From JADZAI01 sp047602465 (lineage in GTDB: Bacteria; Pseudomonadota; Alphaproteobacteria; Micropepsales; Micropepsaceae), in contig JASGHF010000001.1 in assembly GCA_047602465.1 (NCBI GenBank), forward strand, positions 372,001 to 436,000: a stretch of 64,000 nucleotides of DNA. Direction: 5' to 3'. The notes under the pieces were generated by a model that was given only the letters and a program-made list of their open reading frames with translations, was not told the origin of the DNA and made no database searches. Within the stretch, counting starts at the first letter, position 1, and each line of letters starts with the position of its first letter. A program made the translations under genes and the position numbers. Shown here in pieces: positions 1-8,346 of this stretch.

Positions 1-996
1 GAAATAGTCATCGATCATCCAGGACTTCACGTCTTCCAGCGCGGCCGGCTGCCATTTCGGCGCGCCGTCCTTCTCGATGATCGTGGCGCGCACGCCTTCA
101 TAGAAGTCGTGCCCGCGCTGGATGCGCTCGGTCAGGCGGAATTCGATCTGCATACAGTCGCGGAACGATCTGGAGAGGCCCGCCTGCATCTGCCGCATCG
201 CGATCTTCAGGCTGGTCGGCGACTTGGTGCGGATTGTTTTCGCGGTCGCCTGCGCCCATTCGGTGGAGTCGGCTTCAAGATTTGCCAGAACCTGCTCAAC
301 AGACTCGCCGCCGAAATGGAAATCGACCTGGCGCTGCAGGTCTTCCATCGGGTCCGGCACCGGCTCGGCCCAGGGCCTCAGCGCGTGCGACGCCTCGGCC
401 TCGCTGAGCGCCGCGATGATCGTCTCGAACTCCTCGAACCGCGCGACATGGGTTGCGAGGCGGAGATGACGCAGCTCCAGCGCTTTCAGCCGCGATCCCG
501 TCAGCGCGAGATACAGGCCCATCCGGCCTTCCAGACGCGGCAGGAAGAACGTGCCGCCGACATCCGGAAACAGGCCAATGCCGGTTTCAGGCATGGCGAA
601 GGCGGTGGTCTCGCACACGACGCGGGCCGAGCCGTGGAACGAGACGCCGACCCCGCCGCCCATCACGAGGCCTTGTATGAGCGCGACGAAGGGTTTGGGA
701 AATTCCTTGATCAGCGTGTTGAGGCGGTACTCCTCCGCCCAGAAGTCGCTGGCATAGGGCGTGCGGTCGCGGCCGCTCTCATAGAGCGCGCGGACGTCGC
801 CGCCGGCGCAGAAGGCGCGGTCGCCTGCGCTACGGATGACGACCGTCTCGACACCGTCGTCGATCGCCCAGGCTTTCAGTTGCGGCGTGATCGCCCGCAC
901 CATCTCAAGCGTCAGCGCGTTCAGCGCCCTGGGGCGGTTCAGCGTGACGATGCCGGCGCGACCGCGCCGCTCGAACAGGACTTCGGCTTCACTCAT
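1..996 (-). CDS. 3-hydroxyisobutyryl-CoA hydrolase (C-terminus cut by window edge)
   Basis: Crotonase-fold enzyme that would hydrolyse 3-hydroxyisobutyryl-CoA in valine breakdown. Reading from the ATG at 996, 332 codons stay open to base 1, so the stop lies outside; the family is usually about 345-360 residues. Visible crotonase marks are the oxyanion-hole stretch AGGDVRALYE, GLVMGGGVG and the catalytic-glutamate motif PETGIGLFPDVGG, followed by the long C-terminal region that separates this hydrolase from simple enoyl-CoA hydratases. The start overlaps the stop of the upstream membrane-protein gene (ATGA, 993-996), and an isobutyryl-CoA dehydrogenase gene lies just before that, which supports the valine-pathway reading. 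A generic enoyl-CoA hydratase is the alternative. Confidence 0.88.
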   Translation of the reverse strand, partial: MSEAEVLFERRGRAGIVTLNRPRALNALTLEMVRAITPQLKAWAIDDGVETVVIRSAGDRAFCAGGDVRALYESGRDRTPYASDFWAEEYRLNTLIKEFPKPFVALIQGLVMGGGVGVSFHGSARVVCETTAFAMPETGIGLFPDVGGTFFLPRLEGRMGLYLALTGSRLKALELRHLRLATHVARFEEFETIIAALSEAEASHALRPWAEPVPDPMEDLQRQVDFHFGGESVEQVLANLEADSTEWAQATAKTIRTKSPTSLKIAMRQMQAGLSRSFRDCMQIEFRLTERIQRGHDFYEGVRATIIEKDGAPKWQPAALEDVKSWMIDDYF

Positions 997-1403
997 GGCG
1001 CAGCGACATTCTCCAGGCGCAACGTCAACTGCTTACGCACGCGGCGATCCGAGCTGTACCCGCCGAAAAGCGCGGCGGCATAGGCGAGCAGCATCAGCGC
1101 GCCGAATTTGGCGTCGAGCGACATGTCGAGTTTGGGGAAGACGAGCGAGAAGTTCGCCGTGACGAGCGCATCCAGAACCATCCCGGGCAGCACGAAGCTG
1201 ACCGCCGCAAGCGCCCTGTTTTCCGGCAGCACGTTCAGAACGCCGAGATAGAGCACCATGAAGCCCCAGCAGAGCGGCGCGGCGATGATGAACAGGATCG
1301 CGTTCTCGATATCGCCGACGCCAAAGAAATGTTCGCCGTAGAACCGGAACAGCAGCGTCGCAGCCAGCCAGACGATGAACCCGACGACGGAATGATAGAT
1401 CAT
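993..1403 (-). CDS. small four-helix membrane protein, DUF5367-like
   Basis: 136 residues, almost wholly hydrophobic, with about four membrane segments (roughly residues 5-22, 34-57, 64-85 and 100-118) and a short basic C-terminal tail (SSDRRVRKQLTLR). No enzymatic motif is visible. It resembles small DUF5367-type membrane proteins, but that is from memory of overall pattern only. It sits between the isobutyryl-CoA dehydrogenase (9 bases upstream) and the 3-hydroxyisobutyryl-CoA hydrolase, to which it is translationally coupled, so it is probably cotranscribed with valine catabolism genes. Function unknown. Confidence 0.7.
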   Translation of the reverse strand: MIYHSVVGFIVWLAATLLFRFYGEHFFGVGDIENAILFIIAAPLCWGFMVLYLGVLNVLPENRALAAVSFVLPGMVLDALVTANFSLVFPKLDMSLDAKFGALMLLAYAAALFGGYSSDRRVRKQLTLRLENVAAP

Positions 1404-1412
1404 GTCCTGCTC

Positions 1413-2552
1413 CTACTGCCGCGAGAGTTCGCGGGAGATGATGACCCGCATGATTTCGTTGGTGCCTTCCAGGATCTGGTGGACGCGCAGATCGCGCACA
1501 TGGCGCTCCAGCGGGAAGTCCTTCAGATAGCCATAGCCGCCGTGAAGCTGCAGCGCCTCGTTGGCGATGGTGAAGCAGGCGTCGGTCGCGAAGCGCTTGG
1601 CCATCGCGCACAGCATGGTGGCTTTGGGATCGCGTGCATCCAGTTTCGACGCGGCGTTGCGGATCATCAGGCGCGAGGCTTCAAGGCTCGTCGCCATGTC
1701 CGCGAGCTTGAACTGCAGCGCCTGGAACTCGCCGATGGGTTTTCCGAACGCCTTGCGCTCAGTCACGTATTGCTGCGCCGTCTCCAGCGCCGCGCGCGCC
1801 GTACCGAGCGAACACGCGCCGATGTTCAGGCGGCCGCCATCGAGGCCCATCATGGCGTAGCGGAAGCCATCGCCCTCCTTGCCGACGAGGTTCGCGACCG
1901 GCACGCGGCAGTCTTCAAAGTTCACCGTCGCGGTCGGCTGGCTGTTCCAGCCCATCTTGCGCTCCGGCTTGCCGAAGGTGAGGCCCGGCGTGCCGTTCTC
2001 GATGACGAGGCACGAGACGCCCTTCGCGCCGTCATCGCTGGTCCGCACCATGCAGGTGTAGATGTCCGAGACGCCGGCGCCCGAGATGAACGCCTTGGAG
2101 CCGTTGAGGACGTAGTGGTCGCCGTCGCGGACTGCGCGGGTGCGCATGGCCGCAGCGTCGGAGCCGGAGCCGGGCTCGGTGAGCGCATACGAGGCGATAT
2201 GCTCCATCGTCGTCAGCTTGGGCAGGAAACGGCGGCGCAGCTCTTCCGAGCCGAAGCGGTCGATCATCCACGACGCCATGTTGTGGATGGTGAGATAGGC
2301 GGCCGTGGCGGTGCAGCCCCAGGACAGCTCCTCGAAGATGATGGCCGCATCAAGACGGCTCAGCTCCGACCCGCCGACATCGCCCTTGATGTAAACGGCG
2401 GCGAAGCCGAGCGCGGCGGCCTCACGCAGCACATCGACGGGGAAATGACCGGTCTCGTCCCATTCGGCCGCCTTGGGCTTCAGGCTCGTCTCGGCGAAGG
2501 CGCGCGCCGCGTCCTGAAACGCGCGCTGGTCCTCTGTCAGATCGAAATTCAT
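1413..2552 (-). CDS. isobutyryl-CoA dehydrogenase (acyl-CoA dehydrogenase family)
   Basis: FAD flavoprotein of 379 residues that oxidises a short branched acyl-CoA, passing electrons to ETF. All three ACAD domains are present: N-terminal helices (FDLTEDQRAFQDAARAF), the middle beta domain (YALTEPGSGSDAA) and the C-terminal helices with the catalytic-glutamate motif QILEGTNEIMR. The assignment to isobutyryl-CoA (ACAD8-like) rather than another short-chain substrate rests on similarity and on the downstream hydrolase. The start at 2552 is chosen because AGGAG lies six bases upstream; an in-frame ATG at 2591 would overlap hemB and lacks a site. It is divergent from hemB with a very short gap. 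Confidence 0.85.
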   Translation of the reverse strand: MNFDLTEDQRAFQDAARAFAETSLKPKAAEWDETGHFPVDVLREAAALGFAAVYIKGDVGGSELSRLDAAIIFEELSWGCTATAAYLTIHNMASWMIDRFGSEELRRRFLPKLTTMEHIASYALTEPGSGSDAAAMRTRAVRDGDHYVLNGSKAFISGAGVSDIYTCMVRTSDDGAKGVSCLVIENGTPGLTFGKPERKMGWNSQPTATVNFEDCRVPVANLVGKEGDGFRYAMMGLDGGRLNIGACSLGTARAALETAQQYVTERKAFGKPIGEFQALQFKLADMATSLEASRLMIRNAASKLDARDPKATMLCAMAKRFATDACFTIANEALQLHGGYGYLKDFPLERHVRDLRVHQILEGTNEIMRVIISRELSRQ

Positions 2553-2578
2553 CGCGAACTCCTGTTGCGAGCGTGATA

Positions 2579-3610
2579 ATGGACGGCGCACCGTTTCGCC
2601 AGTTCCACCGCAAAGAGCCAGCCTTGCCGCCTTCCTATCCCGCCACCCGTATGCGCCGCCTGCGCCAGGCCGACTGGTCGCGCCGCATGGTCCGTGAAGC
2701 CCATCTGACGCCGAACGACCTGATCTGGCCGATTTTCGTGGCCGGCGGGAAATTCCTTGAGGAACCCATCGCCTCCATGCCGGGGGTCAACCGGCTGTCG
2801 ATCGACATGGTCGGCATGGCCGCCAAGGATGCGGTGCGGCTGGGCATCCCCTGCATCGCCCTCTTCCCCTACACCGCCCCGCATGACCGTTCGCCGGACG
2901 GGCGCGAGGCGCTGAACCCGGACAATCTGGTCTGCCGCGCCATCGCCGAGATCAAGTCGAGCGCGCCCAATATCGGCGTGCTCTGCGACGTGGCGCTCGA
3001 TCCCTACACGACGCATGGCCATGACGGCCTGCTCAAGGACGGACGCATCCTGAACGACGAGACGAACGCGATCCTCGTCCAGCAGGCGCTGGTTCAGGTG
3101 AAGGCCGGCTGCGACATCATCGCACCGTCCGACATGATGGATGGGCGTATCGGCGCCATCCGCACCGCGCTGGAGAGCGCGGGCCATCAGGACACGCTGA
3201 TCATGTCCTATGCGGCGAAGTACGCCTCGGCCTTCTACGGCCCGTTCCGTGACGCCATCGGCACCAAGACCGCTCTGACCGGCGACAAGAAGACCTATCA
3301 GATGGACCCGGCCAATGCCGACGAGGCGCTGCGCGAGGTGGAACTCGACCTCGCCGAAGGCGCCGACATGGTGATGGTGAAGCCCGGCCTGCCCTATCTC
3401 GACATCGTCGCGAAGGTGAAACAACGGTTCGGCGCGCCGACCTTCGCCTATCAGGTGAGCGGTGAGTACGCGATGCTGAAGGGTGCCATCGACCGCGGAT
3501 GGCTGGATGGCGAACGGGCGATCCTTGAAAACCTGCTCGCCTTCAAGCGCGCCGGGGCCGACGGCGTCCTCACCTATTTCGCCCGGGAAGCCGCGAAATT
3601 GCTGGCCTGA
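2579..3610 (+). CDS. hemB: delta-aminolevulinic acid dehydratase (porphobilinogen synthase)
   Basis: Condenses two 5-aminolevulinate molecules to porphobilinogen in heme synthesis. Both active-site lysines are visible: the one in SYAAKYASAFYGPFRDA and the Schiff-base lysine in VMVKPGLPYLDIV. The metal-site region reads DVALDPYTTHGHDG, without the cysteine triad of Zn enzymes, which fits the Mg-dependent type usual in alphaproteobacteria. The C-terminal half (YQVSGEYAML, KRAGADGVLTYFA) is standard. The N-terminus is uncertain: ATG 2579 gives 343 residues, GTG 2573 is two codons longer, and TTG 2624 would start at the conserved LPPSYPATRMRR; none has a strong ribosome site. Confidence 0.93.
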   Translation: MDGAPFRQFHRKEPALPPSYPATRMRRLRQADWSRRMVREAHLTPNDLIWPIFVAGGKFLEEPIASMPGVNRLSIDMVGMAAKDAVRLGIPCIALFPYTAPHDRSPDGREALNPDNLVCRAIAEIKSSAPNIGVLCDVALDPYTTHGHDGLLKDGRILNDETNAILVQQALVQVKAGCDIIAPSDMMDGRIGAIRTALESAGHQDTLIMSYAAKYASAFYGPFRDAIGTKTALTGDKKTYQMDPANADEALREVELDLAEGADMVMVKPGLPYLDIVAKVKQRFGAPTFAYQVSGEYAMLKGAIDRGWLDGERAILENLLAFKRAGADGVLTYFAREAAKLLA

Positions 3611-3677
3611 CCCGCTTGCAATAGGCCGCTCTTCGTCTAACGCTTGACCCGGGCTTATCCCTGCCAGGAGGCGTTAC

Positions 3678-4097
3678 ATGTTCAAGGAATTCCGCGAGTT
3701 CATCCTGCGCGGGAACGTACTCGACCTCGCCGTCGGCATCATCATGGGCACCGCATTCACGGCCATCGTGAATTCGCTGGTCAACGACATGATCATGCCG
3801 CCCATCGGGCTGGCTTTGGGCGGCGTCGACTTCTCGAACCTGTTCGTCCAGCTCTCCGGCCGCGACACGCTCTATGCCGTGCTTGCCGAAGCCCAGAAGG
3901 CGGGCGTCGCCACGCTGAACTACGGTGTTTTCATCAACGCGCTGGTGAAGTTCATCATTATCGCCTTCGCCGTATTCCTGCTGGTGAAGGCCGCGAACCG
4001 CATGATCCCGAAAAAGGCGGAGGAAGCGGCGGCGCCGCCATCAACGCCTGAGGACATCGTCCTCCTGCGCGAGATCAGGGACTCGCTGAAGCGATAG
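3678..4097 (+). CDS. mscL: large-conductance mechanosensitive channel
   Basis: Homopentameric inner-membrane channel that opens under osmotic downshock to release solutes. The 139-residue length is normal. The N-terminal amphipathic helix and first membrane segment (FREFILRGNVLDLAVGIIMG) carry the glycine-rich pore-lining pattern; the second segment is at about residues 90-112, followed by a charged C-terminal helix. The start is well supported: AGGAGG ends six bases before the ATG. It stands alone, downstream of hemB by 67 bases, and is followed directly by a strong hairpin terminator. Confidence 0.95.
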   Translation: MFKEFREFILRGNVLDLAVGIIMGTAFTAIVNSLVNDMIMPPIGLALGGVDFSNLFVQLSGRDTLYAVLAEAQKAGVATLNYGVFINALVKFIIIAFAVFLLVKAANRMIPKKAEEAAAPPSTPEDIVLLREIRDSLKR

Positions 4098-4103
4098 ACG
4101 CGA

Positions 4104-4129
4104 AAGGGCCGGCGGAAACGCCGGCCCTT
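4104..4129. terminator. bidirectional hairpin terminator between mscL and the TetR gene
   Basis: Perfect 11-base-pair G+C-rich stem (4104-4114 with 4119-4129) with a GAAA loop, placed seven bases after the mscL stop and overlapping the TAA of the convergent TetR gene. The flanks are only modestly T-rich (TTTCGCG on the minus side), so termination strength is inferred, but the position between convergent genes fits a shared terminator. Confidence 0.7.
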
Positions 4130-4688
4130 ATCCTTTCAGGCCCGCCACAAGGCCGCGCAGCAGCATCTCGCCACGCGACGGCACAACGCTCATGCCGTGG
4201 TCACGCTGGCCGACATCGATCACGCCCTTGAGCAGCAGGTCCACGAGGCCGTGGACGCCGCCCCACAGCGCCGGACCCATGCCCGGCCTGCCCGAGATTT
4301 CACCGAAGAGATGCGAAAGGCCGAGCGCCGCTTCGCTGCGTTCCGCGCCGACCCAGTCGCCCTCGCCGCGCTCGAAGGCGAGATCGAAGGCCCCGCGATT
4401 GGCGGCGGCGTATTGCAGATAGGCATCCGCCGCGACGGCGAGGCGCTCGCGCGGGTCCGGCTCGCGCTCAGCGGCCCGGCGCACCGCCTCTGAAATCTCG
4501 GCGCAAACCTCTACCGCAAGCGCATCCGCCAGACGCTCGCGCGACGGGAAATAGCGATAGCAGGCGGCGGGCGAGAGGCCGGCCGCCTTGGCGATGTCGC
4601 GCAGCGAAACCCGGGTGGCGGCGGTCTCGGTCGCGGCCCGCCGCGCGGCGGCCAGAAGCCGCGCCCTGCCCTCGTCGATCTTGCTCAT
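4128..4688 (-). CDS. TetR-family transcriptional regulator
   Basis: 186-residue DNA-binding repressor type. The N-terminal helix-turn-helix is clear (VSLRDIAKAAGLSPAACYRYFPSRERL, about residues 27-53), followed by a helical ligand-binding domain with no recognisable ligand motif (TetR C-terminal domain of the WHG type is possible). Its ATG overlaps the stop of the upstream 3-hydroxyisobutyrate-dehydrogenase-family gene (ATGA, 4685-4688), so it is probably cotranscribed with that gene and the flavin reductase and may regulate them. Without allowance for the frameshift upstream it would look like the C-terminal half of a 474-residue fusion, which it is not. Confidence 0.85.
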   Translation of the reverse strand: MSKIDEGRARLLAAARRAATETAATRVSLRDIAKAAGLSPAACYRYFPSRERLADALAVEVCAEISEAVRRAAEREPDPRERLAVAADAYLQYAAANRGAFDLAFERGEGDWVGAERSEAALGLSHLFGEISGRPGMGPALWGGVHGLVDLLLKGVIDVGQRDHGMSVVPSRGEMLLRGLVAGLKG

Positions 4689-5552
4689 TTCTTCAGGCGC
4701 GCGATCAGGCTGGAGGTATCCCAGCGCTTGCCGCCCATCGCCTCGACATCGGCATAGAACTGGTCGACCAGCGCCGTCACCGGCAGCTGCGAACCGTTCC
4801 GGCGCGCTTCGTCCAGCGCGATGCCGAGATCCTTCCGCATCCACTCCACAGCGAAGCCGAAATCGAATTTGCCCGCCAGCATGGTCTTGTGGCGGTTTTC
4901 CATCTGCCAGGACTGGGCCGCGCCCCTGGAGATCACATCCACCACCGCCTCGCCGTCGAGGCCCGAGGCCTGGGCGAAGGCCAGCGCCTCCGACAGCCCC
5001 TGTACGGCGCCGGCGATGCAGATTCTGGTTGACCATCTTGGCGAGCTGCCCGGAACCGGCCGGCCCCAGCAGCCGGCACATTCTGGCATAGGCGGCGATC
5101 ACGCCCTCGACCCTGGCGTAGGCGGCAGGGTCGCCGCCGCACATGACGGTCAACTGGCCGTTCTCCGCCCCCGCCTGTCCGCCGCTGACCGGGGCATCGA
5201 CAAAGCCGACGCCCCGCCCGGCCGCTTCCCGGTGGAGATCGCGTGCGAGTTCGGCGGAGGTGGTGGTGTGGTCGACCAGCACACTGCCCGCCGCCATGGC
5301 GGACAGGCAGCCATCGGCGCCGAGGGTTACCTCGCGCACGTCGGCATCACGCCCGACGCAGACGAACACCACGTCAGCACCCCTGGCCGCTGCGGCAGGC
5401 GTCTCGGCAATTGCGCCCCCGTGCTTCGCTGTCCAATCGGCGGCGCGGGCCGGGTTGCGATTGAACGCCGTCACCGCGTGGCCCGCCTTCACAAGATGGC
5501 CCGCCATGGGAAAACCCATGACTCCCAATCCGATAAACGCCGTTCTTGCCAT
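4685..5552 (-). CDS. 3-hydroxyisobutyrate dehydrogenase family oxidoreductase, apparent +1 frameshift
   Basis: NAD(P)-dependent beta-hydroxyacid dehydrogenase. The N-terminal Rossmann motif FIGLGVMGFPMAGHL, the substrate motif VDAPVSGGQAGAENG and the catalytic-lysine region KMVNQ are in one frame; the all-helical C-terminal domain (GLSEALAFAQASGL to the end) is in another. Length is 868 bases (3n+1). Removing one T from the TT at 5023-5024 restores KMVNQICIAGAVQGL, an exact family-type reading, and gives 288 residues. In context with the nearby valine-pathway genes it could be mmsB, but the family includes many tartronate-semialdehyde and related reductases, so the substrate is open. Start ATG at 5552 overlaps the flavin reductase stop. 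Confidence 0.85.
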
Positions 5553-6032
5553 CAGATATCCGCCAGGGCGCGGTACGCGCCGCGATAATAGAGCAGCGGC
5601 CGGCCCTCATGGGCATGGGTGAATTCCTCAACCCGGCCGACGAAAATCACGTGATCGCCCCCGTCATGCCGTGTCTCCACCCGGCAGACGAAGCGCGCCA
5701 ACGCACCCGAGATCACCGGCACGCCATGGGCCTCGTTCTCCAAGGCTTCTTCCGGAACCGCGTGGGCGCCCTTCTTTGCAAGCTGGGTCGACAGAATCCT
5801 GCAGGCTCTCGGGAAGCACGTTGATCGCGAAGCGGTCGACGATGTGGAACGCTTCGGCCCGGTCGGAGGCCCTGTCGAGGCTCCACAGCACCAGCGGCGG
5901 GTCCAGCGACACCGACGCGAAGGAATTGATCGTCAGGCCGATCGGCCCCGTATCGGTTGCAGCGGTGACGACGCACACGCCGGTCGCGAAATGGCCGAGG
6001 GCATTTCTGAAATGCCGCCCGTCAATGCTCAT
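5552..6032 (-). CDS. flavin reductase family protein (FMN-binding split barrel), apparent +1 frameshift
   Basis: Short-chain flavin reductase of the HpaC/RutF/DIM6-NTAB type, which supplies reduced flavin to a partner monooxygenase. The N-terminal half (MSIDGRHFRNALGHFATGVC, then TINSFASVSLDPPLVLWSL) is typical. The frame breaks after VLPESLQD; dropping one base of the AA at 5795-5796 (plus strand) restores LQDLSTQLAKKG and joins the C-terminal half (ALARFVCRVE, GDHVIFVGRVEEF) to the stop at 5552. Total length is 481 bases (3n+1), 160 residues when repaired, the normal family size. First gene of an apparent flavin reductase-dehydrogenase-TetR operon. Confidence 0.85.
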
Positions 6033-6141
6033 GAGGAATGCCGACCCGTTCCAAGACCTGATTCACGACATCTTAAGGACGCCGCGACGATGGTGCGAGA
6101 GGCGCAAAAGCGCCAATCGATCCAGTCGCGAGCGGCCCTTC

Positions 6142-7041
6142 ATGGCGGACGACGCCATCGTCATCAAGAAGATCAAGAAGGGCGGCGGCCATGGCCATCA
6201 TGGCGGCGCCTGGAAGGTCGCCTATGCCGACTTCGTGACGGCGATGATGGCCTTCTTCCTGCTGATGTGGCTGATCAACACGACAAGCCCCGAGCAGAAG
6301 CGCGGCATTGCGGACTATTTCGCCCCGGCTTCGGTCAGCAAAACCACCAGCGGCTCAGGCGGCATCCTCGACGGCAGCAGCTTCGGCGAGGATGGCGGCA
6401 AAAGCGGCGGCGCTGTCGCCGTCGTCGTGAAGATGGTGCCTGAGGATCAGAAGGCGAAGACCGACGCCGCGCAGACCACCGAAACGGTGGAAACCCGCCC
6501 TTCGGCCGAAGACATCGAGACGGCGGAAGAATCGGCCGCCGAGCAGAAGGAATTCGAGGCCGCCGAAATGTCGCTGCGTCAGGCGATGCAGGACATGCCC
6601 GATCTCGCCGAGTTGTCGAAGCAGATCCTGATCGACATTACGCCCGAGGGCCTGCGCCTCCAGCTCATCGACCAGGAAGGCCGCCCCATGTTCGCGGCCG
6701 GTTCCGCCGAACCCACCGACCGGGTGAAGCGCCTGCTGGTCGAGGTGTCGAAGGTCGTCCAGCGTCTGCCCAACCGCATCACGATTTCCGGCCATACCGA
6801 CAGCGGCCAGTTCGAAGGCCCCAACGGCTATACCAACTGGGAATTGTCGGCTGATCGCGCCAACACCAGCCGCAAGCTGCTGATGCAGAACGGCGTCGTT
6901 CCGGACCGCATCTATCAGGTCTCCGGCAAGGCCGGGTCCGAGCCTCTGCTGCCGGAAGATCCCTACGCCTCGGCCAACCGCCGCATCACCATCGTGCTGC
7001 TGCGCGAGGCGCCGCCGCTGCCGCCGGGCGCCAGTCCCTGA
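6142..7041 (+). CDS. motB: flagellar motor stator protein MotB
   Basis: Stator subunit that anchors MotA to peptidoglycan and carries the proton-binding aspartate. Features in order: a His/Gly/Lys-rich cytoplasmic N-terminus (IKKIKKGGGHGHHGG), the plug/transmembrane motif YADFVTAMMAFFLLMWLIN with the conserved Asp at about residue 34, an acidic periplasmic linker, and an OmpA/MotB peptidoglycan-binding domain (ISGHTDSG at about residue 219, then ELSADRANTSRKLL). 299 residues. ATG 6142 is chosen because it opens the canonical N-terminus; upstream in-frame codons overlap the divergent flavin reductase. No motA is adjacent, and the ribosome site is weak. Confidence 0.92.
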   Translation: MADDAIVIKKIKKGGGHGHHGGAWKVAYADFVTAMMAFFLLMWLINTTSPEQKRGIADYFAPASVSKTTSGSGGILDGSSFGEDGGKSGGAVAVVVKMVPEDQKAKTDAAQTTETVETRPSAEDIETAEESAAEQKEFEAAEMSLRQAMQDMPDLAELSKQILIDITPEGLRLQLIDQEGRPMFAAGSAEPTDRVKRLLVEVSKVVQRLPNRITISGHTDSGQFEGPNGYTNWELSADRANTSRKLLMQNGVVPDRIYQVSGKAGSEPLLPEDPYASANRRITIVLLREAPPLPPGASP

Positions 7042-7132
7042 GTTTCGGCCCTGAACGATCGGCCCTGAAGGCTTGCCGCCGCGCTACAAGCTGGCATCCT
7101 CCTGAGTCTTGAGGCTTGCACAGGCGCGCTCT

Positions 7133-7879
7133 TTGACCGAACAGCTCGGCACACGGTTTCCGCAATTCTACCTGACGCCGCCGGCGCCTTGCCCCTATCT
7201 GCCCGATCGCACCGAGCGGAAGGTCTTCACCAAGCTCAGCGGGCCGCTGTCGCGCCAGATCCATGAAAGCCTCGCGCGCGTCGGCTTCCGCCGCAGCCAG
7301 AACATCGCCTACCGCCCTGCCTGCGACGGATGCAGCGCCTGCACCTCGGTGCGCGTGGCGGTGGATCGCTTCGCGCCGTCACGGACCTTCCGCAAGACCA
7401 TGGCGGCGAATGCGGATCTGTCGGTGAAGGCGGTCGATCCGCTGGCGATGGAGGAGCACTACTATCTCCTCAAATCCTATCTCGGCGCGCGCCATGCCGG
7501 CGGCGGCATGGCCAGCATGGGCGTGCTCGATTTCGTCGCCATGGTCGAGGATACGACCATCGATACCCAGATCGTCGAGTACCGGCTGCCTCCCGGTTCC
7601 GGCGAAACGGCCGGGGCGCTGGTGGCCTGTGCGCTGACGGACCTCATGAGCGACGGTCTCTCGATGGTCTACAGCTTCTTCGACCCCGCGCTCAGCGATC
7701 GCAGTCTCGGCACCTTCATGGTGCTCGACCACATCGAACGCGCGCGCAAGGCCGGGCTGCCGCATATCTATCTCGGCTATCTCGTCGAGGACTGCCGCAA
7801 GATGGCCTATAAAGGCCGCTTCGAGCCGCTTGAAGGCCATGGCCCTGAGGGCTGGACTGAATTAAAGCCTCGCGGATGA
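7133..7879 (+). CDS. bpt: aspartate/glutamate leucyltransferase (N-end rule)
   Basis: Transfers leucine from Leu-tRNA to N-terminal Asp or Glu, marking proteins for ClpS/ClpAP. The N-terminal FYLTPPAPCPYLP, the cysteine cluster PACDGCSACTSVRVAVDRF and the C-terminal GYLVEDCRKMAYKGRFEPLE are standard for this arginyl-transferase-related family. Only TTG codons are available near the expected N-terminus; TTG 7133 gives the canonical MTEQLG opening (248 residues) and TTG 7109 would add eight. No clear ribosome site. Its stop overlaps the next gene (ATGA at 7876). Confidence 0.9.
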   Translation: MTEQLGTRFPQFYLTPPAPCPYLPDRTERKVFTKLSGPLSRQIHESLARVGFRRSQNIAYRPACDGCSACTSVRVAVDRFAPSRTFRKTMAANADLSVKAVDPLAMEEHYYLLKSYLGARHAGGGMASMGVLDFVAMVEDTTIDTQIVEYRLPPGSGETAGALVACALTDLMSDGLSMVYSFFDPALSDRSLGTFMVLDHIERARKAGLPHIYLGYLVEDCRKMAYKGRFEPLEGHGPEGWTELKPRG

Positions 7880-8346
7880 GCGCTCCTGTCCGTCCGTCCG
7901 CCGCGCGGCTCGCCGTTGCCGTCATCCTGCCGCTCGCCGTGTTCTCGGCAATCTACTATTCGAGCGGCGGCAATCTGGGCGGCAGAGAACTGCGCCTGAC
8001 CGCCGAAGGGCCGGGTGAAGTCGCACCGGCAGCCGGACCTGTTTCCGTGCCGCTGACGCTCAACCTGGAAAACCGTTCGGGCGGCGCGATCACGCTGAGC
8101 GCCGCCGATCCCTGCAAGGTGTTCCGCTGGGTGGTGCAGAAGATGGACGACACCTCGGTGCAGTCCAAGGGCAATGCCTGCACGCCCGCGGAAACAAGCC
8201 GGACGATCGCGTCAGGCGAAACCTTCACCCATACCGAGACCATCACGCTCGATGGTCATCGGCTGGAAGCGGGTCAGAGCTACAAGATCATCGTTCAGCT
8301 CTACGGGCAGGATGGCGCCGTCACGATCGACATGGCGTCGCCCTAG
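7876..8346 (+). CDS. exported single-domain protein with BsuPI-like beta-sandwich pattern
   Basis: 156 residues. An N-terminal hydrophobic segment (about 10-27, LAVAVILPLAVFSAIYY) would act as an uncleaved anchor or signal, followed by one predicted Ig-like beta domain: alternating strands with CKVFRWVVQKM, a second cysteine (NACTPAE), then a gap-GETFTHTETITLDG-LEAGQSYKIIVQLYG pattern. That succession recalls the BsuPI-type proteinase-inhibitor fold, tentatively. The two cysteines could form a disulphide outside the cytoplasm. Translationally coupled to bpt. Its stop shares CTAG with the convergent diguanylate cyclase. Function not established. Confidence 0.6.
   Translation: MSAPVRPSAARLAVAVILPLAVFSAIYYSSGGNLGGRELRLTAEGPGEVAPAAGPVSVPLTLNLENRSGGAITLSAADPCKVFRWVVQKMDDTSVQSKGNACTPAETSRTIASGETFTHTETITLDGHRLEAGQSYKIIVQLYGQDGAVTIDMASP

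Noticed and set aside
3640..3675. TTGACC-like promoter just before mscL
   Set aside because: No -10 element at proper spacing; the match is likely chance.
4128..5552. A single 474-residue dehydrogenase-TetR fusion
   Set aside because: The dehydrogenase C-terminal domain is present in another frame and the TetR gene has its own start; the fusion is only the result of the surplus base at 5023-5024.
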